From Hyphomicrobiales bacterium (lineage in GTDB: Bacteria; Pseudomonadota; Alphaproteobacteria; Rhodospirillales; JACKKN01), in the NCBI GenBank assembly GCA_024236415.1, contig JACKKN010000004.1, forward strand, positions 215,001-279,000: DNA of 64,000 nt, written 5' to 3'. Both the position numbers and the translations under genes were made by a program. The notes below the pieces were generated by a model. It had not been told where the DNA came from and searched no databases. It was given only the letters and a program-made list of their open reading frames with translations. Of this stretch, positions 15,518 to 24,361 are shown piece by piece (position 1 is the first letter of the stretch; every line of letters begins with the position of its first letter).

Positions 15518-16526
15518 CGACGAAGCCCCGGCCGACCGGGTCGTCGGGGTCCAGCAGCCACTTGGCGTAGCCGATGACCTTGGCCGTGCCCTTGACCGTG
15601 GGAATCACCGCCCGCCTGTCGCCGATGGTGGTCTCGCCCACCAGGCAGCCCTCGAACTGGCCGCTGCCCAGCAGCCCTTCGGACCGGATGGTCTGGCCGA
15701 CGGCGATTTTCCCGCGCGCCTCGAAGTAGGCCATCATCATCGACGTGCCGGTGCCGCCCGGCGAGCGGTCGAGCTTGCCGCCGCTGAACACGTGGACGTT
15801 GCGGTACAGGCTGTCGGGCCGGTCCGGCTCCTGCCAGAAGGTGCAGAAGTGCAGCCCGTGCACGTGCGTCTCGGTGGGGTGGCGGACCTCCATGCGGGCG
15901 TTGATCTGCTCGGTCACCAGGACCCCGAGCCTGGAGAACAGGTGGCCGTTCTCGGGCGCGATGGGGCGGTCCTTGTCGGGCCAGCGGACCACGGCGAAGA
16001 AGTTGCCGCCGAACACGATGTCGGCCGTGGTCTCGCCGATGCCGGGCAGGGTGATGGGGATGTCCTGCTCGAGGACGAAGGCGGGCACGTTCTGGAACCG
16101 GGTCCACTCGGCGCCGCCGGCGTCGCACTTCACCTCGACCGAGACCGGGCCGACGGGGGTCTCCAGGCGGATGGTGGTGATCGGCCCGTCGGCGCGCGGC
16201 ACGAAGCCGTGGGTGACCATGACCATGCCCAGCGCGATGGTGCCGTGGCCGCACATCTCGACGAACCGCTCGCCGTCCATCCACAGCATGCCGGCGTCGG
16301 CGTCGGGGCCCGACGGCGGGGTCAGGAACACGCCGAACATGTCGTTGTGGCCGCGCGGCTCGCGCATGATCGACGTGCGCAGGTGGTCGTAGTGGTCCAT
16401 CAGGAACTGCCGCTTGCCGAGGATGTCCAGCCCGTGCGGGTACAGGATGCCGCCGTGGATGATGCCCGTCGGCTCGCCTTCGGTGTGGGTGTAGATGACG
16501 TCGATGAACTGGGCGGGGCGCATCAT
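15510..16526 (-). CDS. proline racemase superfamily enzyme lacking the second catalytic Cys
   Basis: This 338-residue member of the proline racemase/hydroxyproline epimerase superfamily carries the first catalytic motif MCGHG with Cys92. The second motif reads DRSPGGTGTS: Gly257 occupies the position that is Cys in racemases and epimerases and Thr in trans-3-hydroxyproline dehydratases. With one acid/base residue it is more likely a dehydratase or another variant than a racemase. It is the last gene of a TRAP-transporter operon, so its substrate is probably the imported solute, perhaps a hydroxyproline-type imino acid. Confidence 0.85.
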   Translation of the reverse strand: MMRPAQFIDVIYTHTEGEPTGIIHGGILYPHGLDILGKRQFLMDHYDHLRTSIMREPRGHNDMFGVFLTPPSGPDADAGMLWMDGERFVEMCGHGTIALGMVMVTHGFVPRADGPITTIRLETPVGPVSVEVKCDAGGAEWTRFQNVPAFVLEQDIPITLPGIGETTADIVFGGNFFAVVRWPDKDRPIAPENGHLFSRLGVLVTEQINARMEVRHPTETHVHGLHFCTFWQEPDRPDSLYRNVHVFSGGKLDRSPGGTGTSMMMAYFEARGKIAVGQTIRSEGLLGSGQFEGCLVGETTIGDRRAVIPTVKGTAKVIGYAKWLLDPDDPVGRGFVVS

Positions 16527-16560
16527 GGGCGGAGGACCTTTCGAGAACGTTCCTTGGTTG

Positions 16561-17844
16561 TCATTTCATGCCGAGGGCGTGGGGCACCGACAGTACCACC
16601 GTTTCGGGGAAAAGGATGACCAGGGCCAGCACCACCACCATGACGGCGATGAACGGCAGGTTGGCCCGGGTCAGGGCCAAAACGTCGACCCGCGCCAGGA
16701 CGCTGGTGATGAACAGGGCGGCGCCCACCGGCGGCGTCTGCTGGCCGATGCCCCAGCAGATCACCACCACCATGCCGAAGTGGATCGGGTCGATGCCCAG
16801 CAGCTTCACCGCCGGGAAGAACAGCGGCACGACGATGAACATCATGGCGATGCCGTCCAGGAACGTGCCGGCGACGATCAGCACCAGGCTGAGCACGGTC
16901 AGGAACACGACCGGGGTCATCTGCATGTGGGCGATGGGGCCCAGCAGGCTGTCCGCCACCTGCTCGTAGGTGAAGGCGAAGCCGAGCACCGAGGCGGTCG
17001 ACGTCACCAGCATCACCGCGCCGCTGAGCACGGCCGCCTCGGCGAAGGTGTCGTACAGCATGCGCAGGGTCAGCGAGCGGTAGTAGACGACGGCGACCAG
17101 GATGCCGTAGACGACGGCGATGGACGAGGCCTCGGTCGGGGTGCAGATGCCGCCCAGGATGCCGCCCAGGATGATCACCGGCATGGCCAGCGCCGGAGTC
17201 GCCCGGACCAGGGCCCGCAGCACGACCCGCAGGCTGAACCGCGCCTCCACCGGGTAGCCCTTGCGCACCGAGATCACCCAGGACATGAAGATCAGGCCGA
17301 AGCCCAGCAGCAGCCCGGCCACCAGCCCCGAGGCGAACAGGGCGCCGGTCGAGATGCCCAGGAAGGCGCCCAGGATCACCATGGGCACGCTGGGCGGGAT
17401 GATGATGCCGATGGTCGACGAGGCCGCCGTGACGGCGCCGGTGAAGGCGCGGCTGTAGCCGCGCTTGACCATGGGGTCGATCAGGATGCCGCCCACGGCG
17501 GCGGTGTCCGACATGGACGTGCCGCTCATGCCGGCGAAGAACATGCTGGTCACCACGTTGACGGCCGCCAGGCCGCCGCGCAGCTGGCCCACCAGCGCGG
17601 TGGCGAACTCGACCAGATGGCCCGAGATGCCGCTGCGGCTCATGATCTGGCCGGCCAGGATGAAGAGCGGCACCGCCAGCAGGGGGAAGCTCTGCACGCC
17701 CTGGTACATGCGCTGGGCGACCACGATCAGGTCCACGTCGCCCACGGCCAGGATGCCGATGGCGACGGCGACCAGGGCGAAGGCGATGGGCAGGCCGATG
17801 CCGATCAGGCCCAGCAGCACCAGCAGGATCCAGATCAGCTCCAT
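16561..17844 (-). CDS. dctM: TRAP transporter large permease (DctM)
   Basis: This 427-residue permease of the DctM family has about 12 hydrophobic segments, an opening helix MELIWILLVLLGLIGIGLPIAFALVAVAIG, and the conserved cytoplasmic region GGMSGTSMSDTAAVGGI seen here as FFAGMSGTSMSDTAAVGGI. It drives Na+-coupled uptake of an organic acid or imino acid with DctQ and DctP. It lies 34 bp upstream of the racemase-family gene and 25 bp after dctQ. Confidence 0.93.
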   Translation of the reverse strand: MELIWILLVLLGLIGIGLPIAFALVAVAIGILAVGDVDLIVVAQRMYQGVQSFPLLAVPLFILAGQIMSRSGISGHLVEFATALVGQLRGGLAAVNVVTSMFFAGMSGTSMSDTAAVGGILIDPMVKRGYSRAFTGAVTAASSTIGIIIPPSVPMVILGAFLGISTGALFASGLVAGLLLGFGLIFMSWVISVRKGYPVEARFSLRVVLRALVRATPALAMPVIILGGILGGICTPTEASSIAVVYGILVAVVYYRSLTLRMLYDTFAEAAVLSGAVMLVTSTASVLGFAFTYEQVADSLLGPIAHMQMTPVVFLTVLSLVLIVAGTFLDGIAMMFIVVPLFFPAVKLLGIDPIHFGMVVVICWGIGQQTPPVGAALFITSVLARVDVLALTRANLPFIAVMVVVLALVILFPETVVLSVPHALGMK

Positions 17845-17869
17845 GGCCGGGCTCCGGGTGCCGCCGCGG

Positions 17870-18385
17870 TCATGGCCCGGCTTCCCCGGGACGCGCCGGC
17901 TCGGGGGCGTCGTCGGCCAGGAACACCGGGCCGCCGCGGCCGTAGCGCCGCCATCCGCCGACCAGGCCGGTCACGGCGTCGATCCCCATCAGCAGCCCGC
18001 TGATGGGGATGATGGCGTACAGGAAGCCGCTGGGCACCTCCATGACCAGGGTGCGGCTGTCGGCGAACAGGTAGGCCTGCCGCCCGCCGTGGTAGACCAT
18101 GACCCAGCCGATGGCGACGATCACCAGCTGGTTCAGGGTGAACGCCGCGATCTGCGCCCACCGCGGCAGCCGCACCACGAAGACCTCGACCTTCAGGTGG
18201 TTGTTCCGGCGCAGCGCCAGGTAGCAGCCGACGAAGGTCAGGTACGTCAGCATGGCGATGGAGGCCTCGAAGCTCCACGACAGGGCCGAGTCGAGGACGT
18301 AGCGGAAGATGACCGACACGAAGGCGATAAGCACGGCCGCCGCCAGGATGGCCGTGCAGATCGCTTCGAGGATGCGGTTGATCAT
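17870..18385 (-). CDS. dctQ: TRAP transporter small permease (DctQ)
   Basis: This 171-residue small permease has four hydrophobic segments. The family segment SFEASIAMLTYLTFVGCYLALRRNNHLKVEVF is present. The last 20 or so residues are a hydrophilic tail after the fourth helix. It partners the adjacent DctM and DctP. Confidence 0.9.
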   Translation of the reverse strand: MINRILEAICTAILAAAVLIAFVSVIFRYVLDSALSWSFEASIAMLTYLTFVGCYLALRRNNHLKVEVFVVRLPRWAQIAAFTLNQLVIVAIGWVMVYHGGRQAYLFADSRTLVMEVPSGFLYAIIPISGLLMGIDAVTGLVGGWRRYGRGGPVFLADDAPEPARPGEAGP

Positions 18386-18416
18386 CGGGTGGACAGGTCC
18401 GATCCCGCGGCCGGGG

Positions 18417-19406
18417 CTAGTTGGCCGCCTTCTGAACCATGTCGATCAGGGTCTGGGCGTCGGCGCCGTTCTCCTTCACCCAGTCCGTCCAGATCGCCTT
18501 GGAGGCCGCGACGAAGGACGGGATGTCGGCGTTGTTCACCTGCATGCCCTGAGCCTTGAGGAAGTCGACGATCTCGCTGTCGGCCTTGGTGCCCAGCTCG
18601 ACCGAGTAGGCGGCGGCCTCCTGGCCCGCCTTCTTGACCGCGGCCTGCAGGTCCGCCGGCAGCTTGTTGTAGGACTTGTCGCTCATCAGCAGGTAGGTCA
18701 CCGTGTAGATGTGATTGGTGATCGAGAGGTATTTCTGCACCTCGTAGAACTTGGTCGTCTTGGCCCAGATCACCGGGTTTTCCTGGCCGTCGAAGGTGCC
18801 GGTCTGCAGCGCCGTGTAAAGCTCGGCGAAGGGCAGGGGCGAGGCGTTGGCGCCGTAGTGGTTGAAGATGGCGATGCGCAGCTTGCTGCCCGGCGTGCGC
18901 ATCTTCACGCCCTTCAGGTCGGCCGGCGTGTTGATGGGGCGCACGTTGTTGGTGATCTGGCGGAAGCCACCCTCCAGGAAGCCGATGACCCGATAGCCCT
19001 TGGCGGCCAGCCGCGCCTCGATCCACGCCCCGGCCGGGCCGGCGAAGGCCTTGGCCACGTGGTCGCGGCCCTGGAACATGTAGGGCAGGGCGGTGGCGCC
19101 CAGCACCGGGTCGACCTTGGTGATCGGGGTCTCGATGGTGGCGATGTCCAGCGTGCCGACCTTCATGGCCTCGAGCGAGCTGGGCTGGTCGCCCAGGGCG
19201 CTGGAATGGAACACCTTCACGGCGATCTTGCCGCCGGTGTCCTTGGCCACGGCGTCGGCGAACCGCTTGGCCGACAGGTAGGCGATGCCCTCCTCGTTGC
19301 CGGGAACGTTGGCCTTGAAGCTGAACTCCTGGGCCTGGGCGGCGGTGACGGTCGACAAGCCGAGGACAAGCGCCGCGGCAATGCCGCCAATCCGTGCGTG
19401 GAACAT
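18417..19406 (-). CDS. dctP: TRAP transporter solute-binding protein (DctP)
   Basis: This 329-residue periplasmic binding protein has a signal peptide MFHARIGGIAAALVLGLSTVTAAQAQ. The DctP motifs are LSAKRFADAVAKDTGGKIAVKVF and LKGVKMRTPGSKL, which contains the ligand-carboxylate Arg region. The start is backed by a strong AGGAGG 5 bases away. It is the first gene of an operon ending in the racemase-family enzyme, and it is divergent from a GlxA-type regulator. The ligand is probably the substrate of that enzyme. Confidence 0.92.
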   Translation of the reverse strand: MFHARIGGIAAALVLGLSTVTAAQAQEFSFKANVPGNEEGIAYLSAKRFADAVAKDTGGKIAVKVFHSSALGDQPSSLEAMKVGTLDIATIETPITKVDPVLGATALPYMFQGRDHVAKAFAGPAGAWIEARLAAKGYRVIGFLEGGFRQITNNVRPINTPADLKGVKMRTPGSKLRIAIFNHYGANASPLPFAELYTALQTGTFDGQENPVIWAKTTKFYEVQKYLSITNHIYTVTYLLMSDKSYNKLPADLQAAVKKAGQEAAAYSVELGTKADSEIVDFLKAQGMQVNNADIPSFVAASKAIWTDWVKENGADAQTLIDMVQKAAN

Positions 19407-19524
19407 GAAAACCTCCTTGTCTGGGGGCCGGCCGGACCGGCTGTCTTGTTGCCGCCGGCATGGCGGGACGGAAAAAATGATATAGTATGGCCCGGCCTTC
19501 TCCGAGAACGCGGGCGTCACGAAT

Positions 19525-20544
19525 TTGAACAGTTTTGCCAACAGTTCGGGGCGGACGCCGCGCCAGAAACTGCGCGTCGGCTTCCTGCTGTTGGAATCCT
19601 TCACCCTGAACGCCTTCTCCGGCTTCATCGAGGCGGTGCGCCTGTCGGCCGACGTGGGCGGCCGCAGCCGGCAGATCGAATGCGGGTGGGAGATCATGGG
19701 CCCGTCCAGCGTCACCGCCAGTTGCGGCCTGGTGACGCGGCCGTCCAGCCCCCTGGTCGACCCCGCCGGCTTCGATTACATCGCCGTCTGCGGCGGCAAC
19801 GGGTACCTCAACCGCGACCAGCCGAAATGGTTCGACGACTACCTGCACCGGGCCGACGGCGCCGGCGTGCCCTTGGTCGGGCTGTGCACCGGCACCTTCA
19901 ACATCGCCCGCGCCGGCCTGATGGACGGCTACGTGGCCTGCGTGCACTGGAACGTGTTCGAGGCCTTCCGCGCCGAGTTCCCCACCATCGACGCGCTGCC
20001 CGACCGCATCTTCGTCGACGCCGGCCGGCGCATCACCTGCGCCGGCTCGGCCGGGGCCTCGGACCTGGCCCTGCACCTGATCTCGCGCCACTGCGGCCAC
20101 GACAAGGCGCAGCAGAGCATCCGCCACATGATGCTGCCCGACATCCGCCCGGCGACCTATCCGCAGGCCCACTTCTACAACGACCTGCACGGCGTCGCCG
20201 ACGACCGGGTGCGCCGCGCCGCGCACCTGATGGAGCAGACCCTGAACGATCCCCTGCCCATGGCGGACCTGGCGCAGCGGGCCGGGGCCAGCCTGCGGCA
20301 ACTGGAACGGGCCTTCATCGCCCAGTTGGGCCAGACGCCGACCACCTATTTCCGCAACATGCGCCTGCGCTACGGCGCCTGGCTGCTGACCCACTCGCGG
20401 CTTTCCATCACCCAGATCGCCAGCGACGCCGGGTTCGCCGACTCGGCGCATTTCAGCCGGGCCTTCAAGGGGCTGTACCGCAAGACTCCCAGCGCCCACC
20501 GGCGCGAGGGAACGGTCGCCTTCGCCGAGAACCACCCCGCCTGA
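19525..20544 (+). CDS. GlxA-type transcriptional regulator (DJ-1/PfpI + AraC HTH)
   Basis: This 339-residue regulator has an N-terminal DJ-1/PfpI-like domain with the elbow GLCTGTF (Cys121) and a C-terminal AraC helix-turn-helix pair at about 230-330 (MADLAQRAGASLRQLERAF and ITQIASDAGFADSAHFSRAF). The start is TTG, as no suitable ATG is present. It is divergent from the dctPQM-racemase operon, so control of that operon is likely. Relatives such as GbdR and DhcR regulate quaternary-amine or imino-acid metabolism. It may also act on the downstream dehydrogenase genes. Confidence 0.88.
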   Translation: MNSFANSSGRTPRQKLRVGFLLLESFTLNAFSGFIEAVRLSADVGGRSRQIECGWEIMGPSSVTASCGLVTRPSSPLVDPAGFDYIAVCGGNGYLNRDQPKWFDDYLHRADGAGVPLVGLCTGTFNIARAGLMDGYVACVHWNVFEAFRAEFPTIDALPDRIFVDAGRRITCAGSAGASDLALHLISRHCGHDKAQQSIRHMMLPDIRPATYPQAHFYNDLHGVADDRVRRAAHLMEQTLNDPLPMADLAQRAGASLRQLERAFIAQLGQTPTTYFRNMRLRYGAWLLTHSRLSITQIASDAGFADSAHFSRAFKGLYRKTPSAHRREGTVAFAENHPA

Positions 20545-20709
20545 CCACCGGGGTCCGCCGCGGGCGCCGGAACCGGATTCCACCGGATCAAGGGGCGATC
20601 AACCCTTTCCGTCGTCGGCGAAACTCACTAAAACGGGGGTGGAGTTCGTGGGCAGGGGCCGCCAAGGCCGCCAAGGGCAAGAAAAATGGAAACCATTCAG
20701 GGAGGGGGC

Positions 20710-21720
20710 ATGGAACCGCACGCCGGGGGTGCGCAGCGAAACCTCGACGTCGAGCGGTTGCGGCGCCAGTACCTGGACATGGCCCGCATCCGTGCCTTCG
20801 AGGAGGCCGCCGCCGCCGCCGTCGCCGAGGGCACGGTGCTGGGCCTGATCCATCCCTACATCGGCCAGGAGGCCATCGCCGTCGGGGTCTGTGCCAACCT
20901 GACCCGCGACGACCTGCTGCTGTCCACCCACCGCGGCCACGGCCACACCCTGGCCAAGGGGGCGTCGCCGGCCGGCATGATGTGCGAGCTGCTGGGCCGT
21001 GCCAACGGGGTCTGCGGCGGCAAGGGCGGGTCCATGCACATCGCCGACGCCAGCGTCGGCATGCTGGGCGCCAACGGCGTCGTCGGCGCCAACATCCTGA
21101 TCGCCACCGGCGCCGCCCAGGCCATCAAGATGCAGGGCCAGGACCGCATCGTCAGTTGCTTCTTCGGCGACGGCGCGGTCAACCGCGGGCCGTTCCTGGA
21201 GGGGCTGAACTGGGCCGCCGTGTTCCGCCTGCCGGTGCTGTTCGTGTGCGAGGACAACGCCTTTTCCGCCACCACCCGCACCGAGGCCATGACCGCCGGC
21301 CCCGGCCCCGCGGCCCGGGCCGAGAGCCTGGGCGTGCCGGCGGTGGCCGTGGACGGCAACGACGTGCTGGCCGTGGACACGGCGGCGCGCGACCTGGTGG
21401 CGGCGATCCGCGCCGGCGGCGGGCCGCGCCTGCTGGTGGCGCGCACCTACCGCCTGTCGGGCCACGTGACCATCGATCCGGCCGCCTACCGCCCCGACCA
21501 CGAGGTGCAGGAACGCTGGGCCGACGACCCCATCGTCCGCTGCGCCGACCTGCTGCGCCAGGCGGGGCTGGACGACGGCACCCTGGCGGGCGACCTGGAC
21601 GCGGCGCGGGACGAGATCGCCGCGGCCTACCGGTTCGCCAAGGACTCCCCCTGGCCCGACCCGCGCGAGGCCTTCACCGACGTGCAGGACGCGGGCGGCC
21701 CCGTGATGGAGGAAGCGTGA
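20710..21720 (+). CDS. TPP-dependent dehydrogenase E1 alpha subunit
   Basis: This 336-residue protein belongs to the E1 alpha family of acetoin, pyruvate and branched-chain 2-oxoacid dehydrogenases. The TPP motif starts with FFGDGAVNRG and closes at CEDNAFS, and the segment GGKGGSMHI is family-typical. I chose the second ATG because GGAGGGGG lies directly upstream; an ATG 24 bp earlier at 20686 is possible. The beta subunit follows with a 4-bp overlap. No E2 or E3 gene is nearby, so partners must be elsewhere or the pair works without them. The substrate is not determinable. Confidence 0.88.
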   Translation: MEPHAGGAQRNLDVERLRRQYLDMARIRAFEEAAAAAVAEGTVLGLIHPYIGQEAIAVGVCANLTRDDLLLSTHRGHGHTLAKGASPAGMMCELLGRANGVCGGKGGSMHIADASVGMLGANGVVGANILIATGAAQAIKMQGQDRIVSCFFGDGAVNRGPFLEGLNWAAVFRLPVLFVCEDNAFSATTRTEAMTAGPGPAARAESLGVPAVAVDGNDVLAVDTAARDLVAAIRAGGGPRLLVARTYRLSGHVTIDPAAYRPDHEVQERWADDPIVRCADLLRQAGLDDGTLAGDLDAARDEIAAAYRFAKDSPWPDPREAFTDVQDAGGPVMEEA

Positions 21721-22742
21721 CCCCCGATCAGTCCCTCGGCCAGACCTCCGGCCAGACCCCCGAAACGACCACCGAAATGACCTATGGCGATGCCGCGCGC
21801 CTGGCCCTGGCCGAGGAGATGCGCCGTGATGCGCGGGTCTGGGCCCTGGGCGAGGACGTGGGCCGGGGCGGCGTGTTCGGCCAGTACGCCGGCCTGCAGG
21901 CCGAGTTCGGCGCCGAGCGCATCGCCGACTCGCCCATCTCCGAGGCCGCCATCATGGGGGTCGCGGTGGGCGCGGCCATGGCCGGCACCCGGCCGGTGGC
22001 CGAGATGCGGATCTCGGATTTCGCCCTGTGCGCCGTCGACGAGCTGGTGAACCAGGCGGCCAAGGCCCGGTTCATGCTGGGCGGCCAGGTGCGGGTGCCC
22101 CTGGTGGTGCGCCAGCCCATGGGCATCTGGCCGGCCCTGGCGGCGCAGCACTCCCAGTCGCTGGAGGCCTGGTACACCCATGTCCCGGGCCTGGTGGTGG
22201 TGGCCCCGGCGACGCCGGCGGACAACCGGGGCCTGCTGAAATCGGCCATCCGCAGCGACGACCCGGTGGTCTACATGGAGCACAAGGACCTGTGGAAGGA
22301 TACCGGCCCGGTGCCCGACGGCGACGACGTGCTGGTCCCCCTGGGCAAGGCGCGCCTGGCGCGGCCGGGCGACGACGTCACCGTCGTCACCTGGTCGGGC
22401 ATGGTGCGCACCTGCGTCCAGGCCGCCGACGACCTGGCCGGGCAGAGGGTGTCGGCCGAGGTGATCGACCTGCGCACCCTGTGGCCCTGGGACCAGGACG
22501 CGGTGCTGGCGTCGGTGGAGAAGACCGGGCGCCTGCTGGTGGCGCACGAGGCGGTGCTGGCCTCGGGCTTCGGCGCCGAGGTTGCGGCCACCGTTTCCGA
22601 GCGCCTGTTCGGCCGCCTGAAGGCGCCGGTGCGCCGCCTGGGCGGGCCGCGCATGCCCATTCCCTACTCGCCGCCGCTGGAGGCCCAGGCGCGGCGTACC
22701 GCCGCGGACGTCGCGCGCGCCGTCCGCGGCCTGATGCAGTAA
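21717..22742 (+). CDS. TPP-dependent dehydrogenase E1 beta subunit
   Basis: This 341-residue beta subunit has the typical start region MTYGDAARLALAEEMRRDARVWALGEDVG and an EAAIMGVAVGAAMAGTRPVAE segment. The GTG start overlaps the alpha stop (GTGA) and has GGAGGAA just upstream. The next ATG is 20 codons in, at 21777. The first 20 residues are Gln/Thr-rich and not family-conserved. It forms a heterotetramer with the alpha subunit in characterised relatives. Confidence 0.88.
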   Translation: MTPDQSLGQTSGQTPETTTEMTYGDAARLALAEEMRRDARVWALGEDVGRGGVFGQYAGLQAEFGAERIADSPISEAAIMGVAVGAAMAGTRPVAEMRISDFALCAVDELVNQAAKARFMLGGQVRVPLVVRQPMGIWPALAAQHSQSLEAWYTHVPGLVVVAPATPADNRGLLKSAIRSDDPVVYMEHKDLWKDTGPVPDGDDVLVPLGKARLARPGDDVTVVTWSGMVRTCVQAADDLAGQRVSAEVIDLRTLWPWDQDAVLASVEKTGRLLVAHEAVLASGFGAEVAATVSERLFGRLKAPVRRLGGPRMPIPYSPPLEAQARRTAADVARAVRGLMQ

Positions 22743-22797
22743 CCCGACGCGAGAACAAGAACCACTTTTTGCCAAATTGAAAACGGAGGAGGTATCC

Positions 22798-23814
22798 ATG
22801 AAGGCATTCAAGAAACTGTGTCTGGCGGCCATGGCCGCGGTCATCGCGGTTCCGGCCCTGGCGGCGGACTACAAGGACGAATACAAGGTCTCGACCGTGG
22901 TGCCGGCGCCGTTCCCCTGGGGCATCGCCGCCGACCATTGGGTCGCCCTGGTCAAGGAGCGGACCAACGGCCGCATCAACATGAAGACCTACCCGGGCGC
23001 GCAGCTGGTGGCCGGCGAGCAGACCAAGGAGTTCACCGCCCTGCGCCGCGGTTCCATCGACATGGCCGTCAGCTCGACCATCAACTGGTCGCCGCAGATC
23101 GTCGAGCTGAACGTGTTCGCGCTGCCGTTCCTGATGCCCGACTACAAGGCCATCGACGCCCTGACCGGCGGCCCGGTGGGCAAGAAGATCTTCGACATCG
23201 TCCGCTCCAAGGGCGTCGAGCCCCTGGCCTGGGCCGAGAACGGGTTCCGCGAGGTCACCAACTCCAAGCACGCCATCCGCAAGCCCGCCGACCTGGCCGG
23301 CATGAAGATGCGGGTGGTGGGCTCGCCGCTGTTCAACGACATCTTCACGGCGCTGGGCGCCAACCCGGCGCAGATGAGCTGGGCCGACGCCAAGCCGGCC
23401 CTGACCACCGGCGCCGTGGACGGCCAGGAGAACCCGCTGACCATCTTCTCCATCGCCAAGATGCACCTGGTCGGGCAGAAGTACGTGACCCTGTGGGGCT
23501 ACGTGGCCGACCCGCTGATCTTCGGCGTCAGCCACAAGGTCTGGAACACCTTCACCAAGGAGGACCAGGCGATCGTGCGCCAGGCCGCCATCGAGGCCGG
23601 CGCCGTGGGCATCGCCGCCGCGCGCAAGGGCCTGACCGCCGAGGACGACGCCCTGATCAAGCAGGTCGAGGGCCTGGGGGTCGAGGTGACCCGCCTGAGC
23701 GACGCCGAGCGCCAGGCTTTCGTCGCCGCCACCCGCGCCGTCTACCAGGAGTGGACCGGCAAGATCGGCGCCGACCTGGTGAAGATGGCCGAAGAGTCGG
23801 TCGCCAAGCGCTAG
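22798..23814 (+). CDS. dctP: TRAP transporter solute-binding protein (second system)
   Basis: This 338-residue DctP-family protein has a signal peptide MKAFKKLCLAAMAAVIAVPALAA. The motif LAGMKMRVVGSPLFNDIFTALGANPAQM contains the usual ligand-binding Arg. The start follows GGAGG at good spacing. It differs clearly in sequence from the first system's DctP and follows the E1 pair by 55 bp, suggesting uptake of the E1 substrate or its precursor. Confidence 0.92.
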   Translation: MKAFKKLCLAAMAAVIAVPALAADYKDEYKVSTVVPAPFPWGIAADHWVALVKERTNGRINMKTYPGAQLVAGEQTKEFTALRRGSIDMAVSSTINWSPQIVELNVFALPFLMPDYKAIDALTGGPVGKKIFDIVRSKGVEPLAWAENGFREVTNSKHAIRKPADLAGMKMRVVGSPLFNDIFTALGANPAQMSWADAKPALTTGAVDGQENPLTIFSIAKMHLVGQKYVTLWGYVADPLIFGVSHKVWNTFTKEDQAIVRQAAIEAGAVGIAAARKGLTAEDDALIKQVEGLGVEVTRLSDAERQAFVAATRAVYQEWTGKIGADLVKMAEESVAKR

Positions 23815-23828
23815 CCGCGCCGTTTCCC

Positions 23829-23867
23829 GGGCCGGAGGGGAGGGAAGGCCCCTCCGGCCCGTTTTTT
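23829..23867 (+). terminator. terminator-like hairpin between dctP and dctQ
   Basis: Perfect 12-base arms GGGCCGGAGGGG and CCCCTCCGGCCC enclose an 8-base loop and are followed by G and six Ts. It lies between the binding-protein stop and the small-permease start. It probably acts as a partial terminator so that the binding protein is made in excess. Confidence 0.85.
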
Positions 23868-23881
23868 CAGGGGAGGGAACC

Positions 23882-24361
23882 TTGACCGGGAAGCCGCCGA
23901 AGAAGCAGCGGGGCAGGCTGGAAGAGGCCATCGGCGCCATCGCCATGGGGCTGATCTGCGTGATCAGCATCTCCAACGTGGTGGTGCGCTACGCCACCAA
24001 CGTCTCCTTCGCCTTCACCGAGGAGTATTCCGTCTTCCTGCTGGTGGTGCTGACCTTCGTCGGCTCGGCCCTGGCCATCTCCACCGGCGGCCACCTGCGC
24101 ATCGGATTTTTCGTCGAGCGCCTGGGCCCCCGCGGGCAGGCCCTGTGCGACTTCCTGGCCATGGCCGCGACCACGGCCATGTTCGCCGTGCTGGTCTACT
24201 ACGGCGCCGACGTGACCATCGACGAGTACATCTACGAGGAGACCTCGCCGGGGCTGGGCTACCCCACCTGGATCTACACCATGTGGCTGCCCATGCTATC
24301 CCTGGCGGTCATCTTCCGGGTGCTGGAGCCCGTGATCCGGGGCGGCGGGAAGGGGCGATGA
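23882..24361 (+). CDS. dctQ: TRAP transporter small permease (second system)
   Basis: This 159-residue DctQ-family protein has four hydrophobic segments and the family pattern FAFTEEYSVFLLVVLTFVGSALAISTGGHLRIGFF. The TTG start is preceded by GGGAGGG. Its stop overlaps the ATG of the large permease by 4 bp. It lies just downstream of a terminator-like hairpin, consistent with lower expression than its binding protein. Confidence 0.88.
   Translation: MTGKPPKKQRGRLEEAIGAIAMGLICVISISNVVVRYATNVSFAFTEEYSVFLLVVLTFVGSALAISTGGHLRIGFFVERLGPRGQALCDFLAMAATTAMFAVLVYYGADVTIDEYIYEETSPGLGYPTWIYTMWLPMLSLAVIFRVLEPVIRGGGKGR

Noticed and set aside
18309..20600. Very long plus-strand frame running through dctP and the regulator into the E1 genes
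   Set aside because: Only its 3' part (E1 beta) is a real protein; the rest is shadow sequence with no family features.
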